Assembly (NCBI RefSeq): GCF_040253635.1
Contig: NZ_JBEJGX010000003.1
Coordinates: forward strand, 8,829,501-8,893,500
Source: Streptomyces sp. Edi2
Lineage (GTDB): Bacteria; Actinomycetota; Actinomycetes; Streptomycetales; Streptomycetaceae
Reading direction: 5' to 3'
DNA: 64,000 nt
The notes under the pieces are model-generated. The model saw only the letters and a program-made list of their open reading frames with translations, was not told the origin of the DNA and did not search any database. A program made the position numbers and the translations under genes. Within the stretch, counting starts at the first letter, position 1. Every line of letters begins with the position of its first letter. Below, one piece after another: positions 17,284-25,829 of the stretch.

Positions 17284-18609
17284 TCAGGGGTTTCCTGCTG
17301 TGGTGACCAGCTCTGGAACCGGCTCCGCCGCCGGCTGCTTCCGCGGCCGTCCCGGGGCACGCCGCAGCACCAGCTGCAGGACCAGCATCACCACGCCGGT
17401 CACCACCGCGCTGTGCCACAGCAGGGCGTCGAGCCGGCCCGCGGAGAGATAGGCGCCCGCGGCCACGGCCGCCAGTGCGCACACGGCCCGGTCCACGATG
17501 CTCTCGACGGACAGCAGGGTGGCCCGTGGCGCACCCGCCGGAATCGCGTCGTTGACCAGCTTGCGCTGGAGCGGATAGGCGAATCCGGTGACCGCGGAGA
17601 ACACACACAGCAGGGCGATCACGGTCCAGGGCCCGCCGAGGGTGCTGCCCGCCAGCGCGGCCGCCATCGCGAGGCTGAGCAGCGAGACCCACGCCACCGG
17701 TGACAACCGCGAGCCGAGCCACTGCGGACGGGCCGAGGCCACCGCCTCCGCGACGGTCATGGCGGCCAGCACACCGCCGTGCGAGCCCTCCGGGATGCCG
17801 TGGTCCAGCAGCACCGGCTGGAAGAGGTTCACCTGGCAGATCCGCGAGAGGGTGAAGACCGCCACGCCCTGCACCATCAGCAGCGCGAGCCAGGGCGTGG
17901 CCCACACACAGCGCAGCGCCGTGGTGGCATCGCGCAGAAACGCGAGCCCGCCGCGCGCGGACTTCCCGGCCGGCTTCCGGCCGGCGGGCGCCGCCTGCCG
18001 CGGCAGCACCACGGCGCAGACGAGCGAGCCCGCCGCACTCGCGGCGCTCAGCACATACGGCGTGGGGTGCGCGAGGGCCATCAACGGACCGACCAGCGGC
18101 CAGCACAGCACCTTCGCGGCCAGCCCCAGCGCCCGCGCCTGCCCCTCGGCCTTCAGATAGTGCTCTCCCGCGCCCTCGGCCGCCAGGCCGTCGTAGAGAT
18201 AGGCGCTGGCGGCGCCGGAGGTCAGCGAGCGGCCCGCGGCGATGGCCAGGAAGTGCACCAGGAAGCCGGTGTAGCTGGGGGAGAGGACCGGGGCCAGGTT
18301 CGCCGCGGTCATCACGACGGCACCGGCCCGCAGACAGTTGCGGGCACCGATCCGGTCGGCCACGATCCCGGTCGGGATCTCGAAGAGGCAGAACGCGATG
18401 TAGTAGATGCTCTGGATGCCGAAGATCTGCCCGTCGGAGAGCCCCGCCTCCCGCTGGTAGGCGTAGAAGACGGGCATCCACCACAACAGGTTGAACAGCA
18501 GCTGGAAGCCGTTGTTGAGCCGGATGATCCGGCGGGCCCGGGGAGTCAGGGACGCCCCGGAGGCCCGGGGACCACGGGCGGTGCGCAGGCCGGCGAAGGG
18601 GCGGATCAC
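17284..18609 (-). CDS. MFS transporter of the ATP-grasp operon
   Basis: 441 residues, about 12 membrane segments, major facilitator type (IFGIQSIYYIAFCLFEIPTGIVADRIGARN is the loop 2-3 region). The GTG start overlaps the TGA of the dikinase gene (GTGA), so the longer in-frame extension upstream is not coding. By analogy with bacilysin clusters, where an MFS protein accompanies an ATP-grasp dipeptide ligase, it probably exports the product. Confidence 0.88.
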   Translation of the reverse strand: MIRPFAGLRTARGPRASGASLTPRARRIIRLNNGFQLLFNLLWWMPVFYAYQREAGLSDGQIFGIQSIYYIAFCLFEIPTGIVADRIGARNCLRAGAVVMTAANLAPVLSPSYTGFLVHFLAIAAGRSLTSGAASAYLYDGLAAEGAGEHYLKAEGQARALGLAAKVLCWPLVGPLMALAHPTPYVLSAASAAGSLVCAVVLPRQAAPAGRKPAGKSARGGLAFLRDATTALRCVWATPWLALLMVQGVAVFTLSRICQVNLFQPVLLDHGIPEGSHGGVLAAMTVAEAVASARPQWLGSRLSPVAWVSLLSLAMAAALAGSTLGGPWTVIALLCVFSAVTGFAYPLQRKLVNDAIPAGAPRATLLSVESIVDRAVCALAAVAAGAYLSAGRLDALLWHSAVVTGVVMLVLQLVLRRAPGRPRKQPAAEPVPELVTTAGNP

Positions 18610-20618
18610 AGCGCGTAGGGGCGGATCTGGACCAGGCGGAAGTCCCCCTGATCGGTCATCAGCCACTCGATGTCCAGCGGATGGTCCACGTCGCCGTCGC
18701 TGAAGTGCGACTGGAGCAGCCGCCCGGTCAGGGCCAGCCGGGCCAGCTTGTCGCGGGTGCCGACGGGCAGGTCCTTGCCGGACGAGCCGAGTGCGACGGT
18801 GCGGCCACCGCCCTCGACCGTGTTGTACAGGTACTGCAGCGGCAGCGTCGATCCGTCGACCACCGTCTCGGGCGAGCCGGGGGAGCAGTTGACGTAGACA
18901 TTGCGGAAGTCCGTGCGCCGGGTCGGGTCGCAGGTCACCAGCACCCCGCCGAGCTCCGCCGGCACATACCGCTGGATGATCACGCCCATGTAGGTGTCGT
19001 CGAGGGAGATGCCCGCCTGGTGGCGCAGCCGGACGCTGCGCGGCGACAGCAGGGAGGCCCACACCTGGCGTACCGCGTCGAGGAGTTCGTCCGCGCCGTG
19101 GACGGTGCTGACCGAGTCGTAGACCCCGGCCGCGGAGAACCCGGGCAGGTCCTCGGCATTGGACGAAGAGCGCACCACGAGACGGCCCCCGGCGTCCGGA
19201 CCACCGGGCAGCGCCTGGGTGATCTGCCGGGTCACCTCGTCGGGCATGGGAGTGTTGCGGATGAGCTGCTGCAGATGCAGACAGAGCGCGTCCAGGACGT
19301 CGACGGCGTCGAGTTCGAGGGCCATCTTCAGCTTGCCCAGGCCCTGCTGCACGGCCGGCGAGGACGTCAGGAAGCGGTGCTGCAGGGCGAAGGGCAGGGC
19401 GATGCCGTCGGGCGCCGCGACGGTACCGGCCACGAAGTCGGCGGCCAGGTCGCGTAGTTCGGCGGGCGTCGCGTCCGGGGTGCCCAGACGGGCCGCGAGG
19501 TGGCCGTAGAGGTCGGCGCGGGGCGGCCTCGGATGCCCGTAGAAGGTGGTGAGGTCGGCGGAGCGGCTGTCGAGGACGTGATGGAGCTCCCCGAGGCTGG
19601 CCGCCTTGGTGCCGTACCGGTCCTGGTCGGCGCGGCGCAGCCGGTGCAGAAACAGCGCGGGCACGTCCTCCAGCAGGGGTGGTTCCAGACGGATCCGCTG
19701 CTGGTGCCAGGCCGGGGCCTCCAGCGCCGGGGCATGGCCCAGCGGGGCGAGGGTGATCTCGTCGTCCTGCACCCGGTAGCGGATCCATGCGCCGTCCAGG
19801 TCGTCCGCCTCGACGAGGCGGTCCAGGTCGCGGACGATCGCGTTGGGGATGCCCCATCCCGAGGCGAGGACGTTGGTGTGCGAGAGCGGTGTGCCGGGCG
19901 CGGTATTGAGGAAGCCCGCCACCCGCGGCACATCGTCCGGCAGCGACGCCATGGCCACGATGTCGGACCAGCCGAGCCCGTCGGCCGCGGCCGCGTACTC
20001 CTCCTGGGTCCGGAAGTAGCGCAGCCGTCCGACGGCCTCGCCGGGGTTGAGCGGGGTACGGGTGCGGTTGCCGAAGAGCTCATGGCCCAGGATCCGGGGC
20101 ACATGGACATCGCTGATCGCGGCGAGTTCGTGCTCCTGCCCGTGGTTCGCCGGCTTGAGCAGCAGCGGCAGCCGGCCGTCGACCCGGTGGCGGACGAAGG
20201 TGTAGAACTCCTCCAGCAGCAGGCCGTTCATGGTGTCGGCCTCGGTCGTCTCCAGGACCAGAAAGGGCCGCTCCCGGCCCTCGGCGTCCTCGTCGGTGTG
20301 CAGCGAGAGCACACCCAGCAGGAAGCGGCGCTCGGGATCCATGTAGACCGAGGCGTTGAACGCGTCCAGGCAGGAGTCCAGATCGGCCAGCTCCATGCCG
20401 AGCACGCGGGTGGCGATGTAGTTGACGTGGAACGGGTGGGCCGCGGTGTCGAGCAGGTGCCACGTGTTCTCGATGCGGTCCACCACCACCTTGAGGTAGG
20501 GGTGGCCGGCCAGGACGCCGGACAGGGTGCGGAAGAGCGGCAGGGACAGGTTCTCGCCGACGACGGTGCGGTCGGTGAGCGGCCCCGGCGCGCCGGAGGG
20601 CAGGAGGGTGGTGGTCAT
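18606..20618 (-). CDS. PEP-synthase-like dikinase with His domain before the ATP-binding domain
   Basis: 670 residues. The C-terminal part is the pyruvate phosphate dikinase ATP-binding domain (KAASLGEL, RSSSNAEDLPGFSAAGVYDS near residue 470, DDTYMGVIIQRYV, LDIEWLMTDQGDFRLVQIRPY). In front of it, near residues 250-310, is a segment like the swivelling phosphohistidine domain (GTPLSHTNVLASGWGIPNA). Canonical PEP synthase runs ATP-binding, His, then PEP-binding; here the His-like segment comes first and no PEP barrel is present. That order recalls glucan water dikinases. The N-terminal ~220 residues are unrecognised. The ATG overlaps the ATP-grasp stop (ATGA). It may phosphorylate an intermediate, using two phosphates of ATP. 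Confidence 0.82.
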   Translation of the reverse strand: MTTTLLPSGAPGPLTDRTVVGENLSLPLFRTLSGVLAGHPYLKVVVDRIENTWHLLDTAAHPFHVNYIATRVLGMELADLDSCLDAFNASVYMDPERRFLLGVLSLHTDEDAEGRERPFLVLETTEADTMNGLLLEEFYTFVRHRVDGRLPLLLKPANHGQEHELAAISDVHVPRILGHELFGNRTRTPLNPGEAVGRLRYFRTQEEYAAAADGLGWSDIVAMASLPDDVPRVAGFLNTAPGTPLSHTNVLASGWGIPNAIVRDLDRLVEADDLDGAWIRYRVQDDEITLAPLGHAPALEAPAWHQQRIRLEPPLLEDVPALFLHRLRRADQDRYGTKAASLGELHHVLDSRSADLTTFYGHPRPPRADLYGHLAARLGTPDATPAELRDLAADFVAGTVAAPDGIALPFALQHRFLTSSPAVQQGLGKLKMALELDAVDVLDALCLHLQQLIRNTPMPDEVTRQITQALPGGPDAGGRLVVRSSSNAEDLPGFSAAGVYDSVSTVHGADELLDAVRQVWASLLSPRSVRLRHQAGISLDDTYMGVIIQRYVPAELGGVLVTCDPTRRTDFRNVYVNCSPGSPETVVDGSTLPLQYLYNTVEGGGRTVALGSSGKDLPVGTRDKLARLALTGRLLQSHFSDGDVDHPLDIEWLMTDQGDFRLVQIRPYAL

Positions 20619-21985
20619 GACTGCGCCTCCGTGGTGCCGTGGGGGAGGACCTTGGGCAGGGCGTCCACCAGGGTCCGGAAGTCGCGGATCACGGTCTCCG
20701 GGTCGGCGGCGGACAGCAGGCACAGCGCCGCCATGGTGTTGGCGCCCGCTGCCGGGTCGTACACCGGCACCAGCGTCCCGTCCGGGAGCGAGTTCTCGGC
20801 CACCACGGACAGCCGGCTGCCCGCGCTGACGGGCACCGCCTCGCGCACCGTCGGGAAGTCCCAGATACGCCGGTCCGTCCAGGCCTCTCCCTCGCCGTCG
20901 ACGGCCAGGACGACCAGCGATCCGGCCGCGCCGTCCGCCTCCTGCGGGGTGCGGGCCGCCTCGGGCCAGGAGACCGGACGCCCCAGCAGGTGGTCGGTGA
21001 GCATGCCGATCAGGTCCAGGCCGAAGACCTCCTCGATCTGCGGCACGGTCATCGCCCCGCCGAACCGGGCGGCGGTCTCGATCACCCACATCCGCCCGTC
21101 GGCACCGAGCTTGATCTCGGTGTGCGTCCCGCAGTTGCGCAGTCCCAGCGCGTCGACGGCATCGCGCGCGAGGGCCACGATGCGCCGCTGGGCGTCGTGC
21201 GGCAGCGCGGCAGGGGTGATCCCGGCCCGCTCGGTGAACGGCTCCACCGTCGGCATCCGCCCGCTCAGGCACACCGGGCGGAAGTCGCCGTCCACGACGA
21301 CGCCTTCGACGCTGACGTAGTCGCCCCAGCCCTCCTGGTCGAACCACTCCGACGCGGTGCCCTGCACGATCTCCTCCACGAGGAAGTCCGCCCCGGCATC
21401 GGCCACATGGAGCTCGGCATAACCCAGTTGCGCGGATTCGGCCATCACCTCCCGGGCCCGCTCCCAGGCCGCCGGCACCTCGTCGGCGCGGCGGATGGTC
21501 CGGTGGGCGGTGGAACCTGCGCTCCAGGCGGCCTTGAGCAGCAGGGGGAAACGGAGCGCGGCGGCCGCGTCGTGCAGATCCTGCTCGGTGGCGACGGGAC
21601 GGAACCGGGGCTGGGATATCCCCTGGTCCTGCCAGGTGCGCCGCATCATCCGCTTGTCGCGGGCGAGGGCGCAGGAGCTGCCCGCACCGGCGAGGCCGAG
21701 CTTCTCGCAGGCCTCCGCGACCGCGACGACCGCGTACTCGGAGAAGGTGACGACGGCGTCCGCGCCGACCGCCTGGGCCCGGGAGACGATCAGGGACACC
21801 AGGTCTTGCCGTTCGGGTTCGGAAGGGCTCAGCACCGAAGCGCACAACCGGTCAGCGGACGCGGCCACGGTGGGCGGGAGCGCGCTGAGTGCCAGCAGGT
21901 GCACTGCCGACCGTGCGGCGACCCGTGACAGGGCGTACCCCAGGGGCGGACCGCCCTTGGCATACACGAACAGCACCTTGCTCAC
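20615..21985 (-). CDS. ATP-grasp ligase, amino-acid-ligase-like
   Basis: 456 residues with an N-terminal Rossmann-like part (VLFVYAKGGPPLGYAL), central ATP-grasp motifs (FPLLLKAAWSAGS, FLVEEIVQG) and the metal-binding end of the fold (NCGTHTEIKLGADGRMWVIETAARFGG). The overall plan is like BacD-type L-amino-acid ligases and carboxylate-amine ligases that make dipeptides or pseudopeptides through an acyl phosphate. GTG at 21985 has GAGGAG about 10 nt upstream; the longer TTG start overlaps that ribosome site. It is the first gene of a five-gene operon and probably makes the scaffold. Confidence 0.85.
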   Translation of the reverse strand: MSKVLFVYAKGGPPLGYALSRVAARSAVHLLALSALPPTVAASADRLCASVLSPSEPERQDLVSLIVSRAQAVGADAVVTFSEYAVVAVAEACEKLGLAGAGSSCALARDKRMMRRTWQDQGISQPRFRPVATEQDLHDAAAALRFPLLLKAAWSAGSTAHRTIRRADEVPAAWERAREVMAESAQLGYAELHVADAGADFLVEEIVQGTASEWFDQEGWGDYVSVEGVVVDGDFRPVCLSGRMPTVEPFTERAGITPAALPHDAQRRIVALARDAVDALGLRNCGTHTEIKLGADGRMWVIETAARFGGAMTVPQIEEVFGLDLIGMLTDHLLGRPVSWPEAARTPQEADGAAGSLVVLAVDGEGEAWTDRRIWDFPTVREAVPVSAGSRLSVVAENSLPDGTLVPVYDPAAGANTMAALCLLSAADPETVIRDFRTLVDALPKVLPHGTTEAQS

Positions 21986-22321
21986 TGGAATCCGACTCCT
22001 CTTCAAGATACGGGTAGGGGCCTTCGAAACGGCCGGGGACGCCCGACTCTCACATCCGGACGCCGTGCTTCAAGCGAAGCAGCCATGCGGCACACGGTTC
22101 CCCGCATCGGGCCGCAACCGCTCAGGCAAATGCCAGAGTTGTGGATACCGTTGATCATCGGTGAAGGTTTCGTGATGCCGTATGGCGGCAGCGGCGGTGT
22201 GGAGGTGCACGGGCGCACCAGATCGGCCGAGAACCGGGCATGTCGCGCAACGCGGGGGGATACCTATGGCCATGGCGCGCCGTCCGAAAACATTGAACTC
22301 TTCACCACAAAGGGGCCCGTC
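21986..22321. promoter_or_regulatory. Divergent promoter region with palindrome at 22147-22162
   Basis: 336 bp between the divergent ATP-grasp operon and the PAS-LuxR gene. It contains ACCGTTGATCATCGGT (22147-22162), palindromic except for one pair, and a small repeat GCTTC-aagc-GAAGC near 22067-22080. No convincing ORF was seen on either strand. The palindrome is a candidate site for the neighbouring LuxR-type regulator. Confidence 0.45.
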
Positions 22322-23605
22322 GTGGACGAGACCAGTTTGAAGTCGCTGCTCGAACGCCTTCCGGTGTCCTGGTGGGAGGCGGACCGTGAGCTGCGAGTGA
22401 TCGACAGTGGCGGTGGCGCCTTCGACGACACGGTGACGGCCCAGCGGTTCCTCGACACCGTGCGAAGAGAGCTCCCCGAGCACGCCGCGGCACTTGAATC
22501 CAGCCATTGGCAGGCCCAGTTCGACGGTCGTGTCTTCGATGTGAACTGGTCCCCCGGCGTGCCCCGGCAGGGCCGCTCCCGTGGCCTGGCGGTGGAGGTC
22601 GCCGCGCGGGTCCCCGACGTCCGGCGCTACGACGCCTTCGCGGACCTCGCCCCCGCCGCGGCCTTCATCCGGGACGCGGACGGCCGCTACCTCTGGGCCA
22701 ACCACGCCTATGCCCATCTGTACGGGACCACACCGGAGCACGTCATCGGCGCCTCCATCGCGGACATCGACGGCCCCGCCGACTCACCACAGGTCCTCGC
22801 CCTGGACCGGGAAGTACTCGCCCGCGGCAAGCCCGTGCGGCACACCCTCACCTACCACCGCTCCGACGGCACCAGCGGGCAGGCGGCCGGCCATCGCTTC
22901 CCCGTCAGGGAAGGAGGCCAGACCTGCGTCGCGGGCATCTACGTCGACATCAGCGACTACACCCGCGCCCTGCGCCAGCGCCGGGAGGCCGAGGAGAACC
23001 TGCACGCGCTGCGCGATCACAGCGGACTGGCCTGCGCCCTGATCTCCGCGGGCGGGCGGATCCAGCAGGCGAGCGCCGCGGCCGCCGAACTGCTGCAGAC
23101 CCGGCTGTCGGACCTCGTCGGCCGCCGTGCGCACACCGTGCTGGCACCCGCCCCGGAGTTAGGAGCGCTGCGGCGCAGCTGGCACGATCTGATAGCCCGC
23201 CGCAGCCGGCGCATCCAGACCTCCGCCGTGTTCCAGGACGCCCGCGGTCGGCAGCGCCGCGCCCGGCTGCATCTGACGACGGTCGGCCGGAGCGCGGACC
23301 GTGCCACGAGCGTCTGGGCGGTCGTCACCCACCAGGGACTCGCCCACGAAGCCCATCCTCAGCTGACGGCAAGTCAGGTCCGCATCCTGTCCCTGCTGGC
23401 CGCCGGCCGCAGCAACGCGGAGATCGCCACCTCCCTGCACCTCTCCCGGCAGACCGTCGACTACCACCTCAGCCGCCTGCGCGACCTCCTGGACGCCCCG
23501 ACCCGGCCCGCCCTCGTCGCCCGCGCCTATGTCCTGGGCATTCTCGACCCCCAGACGTGGCCACCCCGCTCGGCCACGGCCTGCCATCCGCACAGCACCA
23601 CCTGA
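22322..23605 (+). CDS. PAS-domain LuxR-type transcriptional regulator
   Basis: 427 residues. A central PAS domain (FADLAPAAAFIRDADGRYLWANHAYAHLYG) is followed by a second PAS-like region (HSGLACALISAGGRIQQASAAAAELL). The C-terminal LuxR/GerE helix-turn-helix reads LTASQVRILSLLAAGRSNAEIA then HLSRQTVDYHLSRL. GTG at 22322 has AAGGGG upstream; the longer in-frame extension reads through the promoter region and is unlikely. Divergent position makes it the probable pathway-specific regulator of the ATP-grasp operon. The PAS ligand or signal is unknown. Confidence 0.88.
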   Translation: MDETSLKSLLERLPVSWWEADRELRVIDSGGGAFDDTVTAQRFLDTVRRELPEHAAALESSHWQAQFDGRVFDVNWSPGVPRQGRSRGLAVEVAARVPDVRRYDAFADLAPAAAFIRDADGRYLWANHAYAHLYGTTPEHVIGASIADIDGPADSPQVLALDREVLARGKPVRHTLTYHRSDGTSGQAAGHRFPVREGGQTCVAGIYVDISDYTRALRQRREAEENLHALRDHSGLACALISAGGRIQQASAAAAELLQTRLSDLVGRRAHTVLAPAPELGALRRSWHDLIARRSRRIQTSAVFQDARGRQRRARLHLTTVGRSADRATSVWAVVTHQGLAHEAHPQLTASQVRILSLLAAGRSNAEIATSLHLSRQTVDYHLSRLRDLLDAPTRPALVARAYVLGILDPQTWPPRSATACHPHSTT

Positions 23606-23624
23606 CGGGGCGGGCAGGCCGCGC

Positions 23625-23655
23625 CGCCGCCCGGCGGACCGGGCACCGGGCGGCG
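23625..23655 (+). terminator. Hairpin after the PAS-LuxR gene
   Basis: 10-bp stem CGCCGCCCGG/CCGGGCGGCG with an 11-nt loop, 20 nt past the stop codon. Confidence 0.6.
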
Positions 23656-23825
23656 CGCCGGGGCCGCCGGGCCCCTCCACGGAGCCGGCAGACGGGGAAG
23701 GGTTGGGCCACCCGGCTGATTGTGGCCGACGGGCGTTTCACTCCCCGCGGGTTGAACGGGGCTGCGGGACGGCAACGGCAGCACGATACGTCTGGCAGCA
23801 GAAGGACGAAGCGGCGAGGAGCGAC

Positions 23826-24233
23826 GTGAGAAGAATGATGCGGGCGGGAAGCGTGGTCGGGGCGTGCGGGCTGGTGCTGATCGGCGCCGGAGCCGCCCAG
23901 GCGGTGAGTATCCCGGACTCCCTGCTCTCGGCGGTGGCGGATGCCGATGTCGGCACCGTGACCGGCATGGTCGAAGGGGTGGTCTGCAACAACCGCCTCG
24001 GCCAGGTCCATTACAAGTCGCCGGTGATCGCGTCGCCTCATGCCTGCATCAACGGGCCGGTGCACAGTGGGAACAGCATCAACAGCGGCAACTTCATCAA
24101 CCACGGAAACCCGAACAACAGCGGCAATCTCTCCAACACCAACGGAACCACCAACGGCGCCAACTCCGTCACGGGTGCTTCCTCGGCGAGCTCCAACAAC
24201 GTGCAGCGGATCCTCGGCATCCTGGTCCGCTGA
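23826..24233 (+). CDS. Small secreted protein, CINGPV-SGN family (copy 1)
   Basis: 135-residue secreted protein, GTG start with GAGGAG upstream. Signal peptide: MRRMMRAG then a hydrophobic run, cleavage near AQA-VS. The mature part has two cysteines, C54 and C74, the latter in ACINGPVHSGN, followed by an Asn/Ser/Gly-rich repeat-like stretch (SINSGNFINHGNPNNSGN) and the end SSNNVQRILGILVR. No known family is recognised. Its neighbour at 24390-24761 shares CINGPV-SGN and SSNN-Q, so the two are paralogues in convergent orientation. Asn/Ser/Gly-rich tails and a single possible disulfide suggest a surface or spore-wall protein; that is inference. Confidence 0.72.
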   Translation: MRRMMRAGSVVGACGLVLIGAGAAQAVSIPDSLLSAVADADVGTVTGMVEGVVCNNRLGQVHYKSPVIASPHACINGPVHSGNSINSGNFINHGNPNNSGNLSNTNGTTNGANSVTGASSASSNNVQRILGILVR

Positions 24234-24292
24234 TCCGGACACGGCACCGAAGCACTGGCACCGAAAGACCCGGCACGATCCGGGGCGTCACA

Positions 24293-24324
24293 CGATCGCC
24301 CGGCGGACATCCGCCGGGCGATCG
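24293..24324 (+). terminator. Terminator of CINGP copy 1
   Basis: Perfect 15-bp stem (CGATCGCCCGGCGGA and its complement) with a 2-nt loop, then TCGTTT. Strongest hairpin seen in the window. Confidence 0.8.
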
Positions 24325-24347
24325 TCGTTTCCGCTTCCGGCATTCCG

Positions 24348-24372
24348 CCGGCCCCGAAAGTCCCGGGGCCGG
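24348..24372 (-). terminator. Terminator of CINGP copy 2
   Basis: Perfect 9-bp stem CCGGCCCCG/CGGGGCCGG with a 7-nt loop, 18 nt past the stop of the minus-strand gene. Confidence 0.65.
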
Positions 24373-24389
24373 TACGGATCAGTGTGCCG

Positions 24390-24761
24390 TCACAGCTTCT
24401 GGGTGCCGTCGTGGCCGACGTGCTGCATGTTGTTGCTGGACTTCTTCGCGGCGCCGGTGGTGCCGCCGCTGTCGTCGTTGGTGTTGCCCTGGGAGGTCTT
24501 CGGGCTGCCGCTGTTGCTGTTGGAGCCGGAGACGTAGACGTTCTGCGAGCGCCCGGGATTGCCGCTGAGCACCGGCCCGTTGATGCAGAGCCTGGTCCGG
24601 TGACCGCAGTGGAACCTGGCGTCGAAGCGGGCGACGGTGTTGCTGTTCGAGACCCCGTCGCCGGATCCGGCCCACGCCAGGGTGGGCGCGGCTCCGCCTG
24701 CGGCCAGGAGCAGGCCACAGGCTCCTGCCATCACGAAATTGACGCGTGCCATGTTGTTCAC
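24390..24761 (-). CDS. Small secreted protein, CINGPV-SGN family (copy 2)
   Basis: 123-residue secreted protein. GTG at 24761 was chosen because CAGGAG sits 6 nt upstream; an internal ATG lies at 24752. Signal peptide ends near LAWA-GS. The mature part has C52 and C59 in CGHRTRLCINGPVLSGN, then a Ser/Asn/Gly-rich segment and the end KSSNNMQHVGHDGTQKL. The ten-residue CINGPVxSGN block and the SSNN(V/M)Q block match the convergent copy at 23826. Function unknown. Confidence 0.72.
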   Translation of the reverse strand: MNNMARVNFVMAGACGLLLAAGGAAPTLAWAGSGDGVSNSNTVARFDARFHCGHRTRLCINGPVLSGNPGRSQNVYVSGSNSNSGSPKTSQGNTNDDSGGTTGAAKKSSNNMQHVGHDGTQKL

Positions 24762-24878
24762 AGTGTGCTCCTGCACCTCATTGATGGTCCCCGGATGTTG
24801 GTATCCCGGATGCCCGCATCCACCTAGCAGGAGCAACGGCCCGCCTCACATATTCACCCTGTCCGATTATGGGATTCA

Positions 24879-24913
24879 CCGATACGGCCCTGGACGGCCC
24901 CGGGCCGTATCGG
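24879..24913 (-). terminator. Terminator of the CitE-like gene pair
   Basis: Perfect 12-bp stem CCGATACGGCCC/GGGCCGTATCGG with an 11-nt loop, 36 nt past the stop codon of the second gene. Confidence 0.78.
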
Positions 24914-24948
24914 ACGGCCCAGGGCGGTCCTTCGACGCTACGGACGAC

Positions 24949-25824
24949 CTATTCGCGCCCGTCGAGCGCTTCGGCGAGGGCGAGGATCCGGCGGGCGTCC
25001 TCGACATGCAGGTTCTCGATCAGCCGCCCGTCGACGGTGACGACCCCGCGTCCCTCGCGGGTGGCCTCGTCGAACGCGTCGATGATCTTCCGGGAACGGG
25101 CGATCTGTTCCGCCGACGGCGCGAACACCCGGTTGCAGGGCTCGACCTGCGACGGATGGATGAGCGTCTTCCCGTCGAAGCCGAACTGCCGCCCCTGGAC
25201 ACACTCGGCCTCGAACCCCTCGGGGTTCTTCACGTCGTTGTAGACGCCGTCCAGGATCACCTTGCCGCTCTCGCGCGCCGCCAGCAGCGCCAGCGACAGC
25301 CCGGTCAGCAGCGGCGCCCGGCCGGGGACGTGCTCGGCGTGCAGCTCCTTGGCCAGGTCGTTGGTGCCCATCACCAGCACGGTCAGCCGCTCGCCGGCCG
25401 CGGCCACCGCACGGGCGTCCAGCATCGCGCGCGGCGTCTCGACCATGGCCCACAGGGCGGTGTGATCCGGAGCGCCGGCGGCCTCCAGCGCACGCTCGAC
25501 CTCCCGCACGGTCTCGGCGGACTCCACCTTGGGCACCACCACCGCGTCCGGACCGGCCTCGGCGGCGGCCCGGAGGTCGTCGGCGTGCCAGGCGGTGCCC
25601 GGCGCGTTGACCCGGATCGTCACCTCGCGGTAGCCGTACTCGCCGGAGGCCGCGGCGGCCGCGACCCGCTTCCGGGCGTCGGCCTTGGCGTCGGGGGCGA
25701 CGGCGTCCTCCAGATCGAGGATGAGGGCGTCGGCGGGCAGGGACTTGGCCTTCTCCAGCGCGCGTTCGTTGGCGCCGGGCATGTAGAGCACGGAGCGGCG
25801 CGGCCGCAGGATCGCGTCGGACAC
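24949..25824 (-). CDS. CitE-like CoA-ester lyase / malyl-CoA thioesterase-like (short paralogue)
   Basis: 291-residue HpcH/HpaI-CitE fold protein: RSVLYMPGANERAL, LILDLEDAVAP (acidic metal/substrate motif), VVVPKVESAE, LWAMVETPRAM, LVMGTNDLAKEL, GKTLIHPSQVEPCN. Family members cleave or hydrolyse malyl-, methylmalyl- or citramalyl-CoA. GTG at 25824 has AAGGAG with about 8 nt spacing and lies 5 nt after its upstream partner. The tandem arrangement with a longer paralogue resembles the Mcl1/Mcl2 pair of the ethylmalonyl-CoA pathway, but no ccr or mutase gene is in view. Confidence 0.85.
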   Translation of the reverse strand: MSDAILRPRRSVLYMPGANERALEKAKSLPADALILDLEDAVAPDAKADARKRVAAAAASGEYGYREVTIRVNAPGTAWHADDLRAAAEAGPDAVVVPKVESAETVREVERALEAAGAPDHTALWAMVETPRAMLDARAVAAAGERLTVLVMGTNDLAKELHAEHVPGRAPLLTGLSLALLAARESGKVILDGVYNDVKNPEGFEAECVQGRQFGFDGKTLIHPSQVEPCNRVFAPSAEQIARSRKIIDAFDEATREGRGVVTVDGRLIENLHVEDARRILALAEALDGRE

Positions 25825-25829
25825 GGGAC

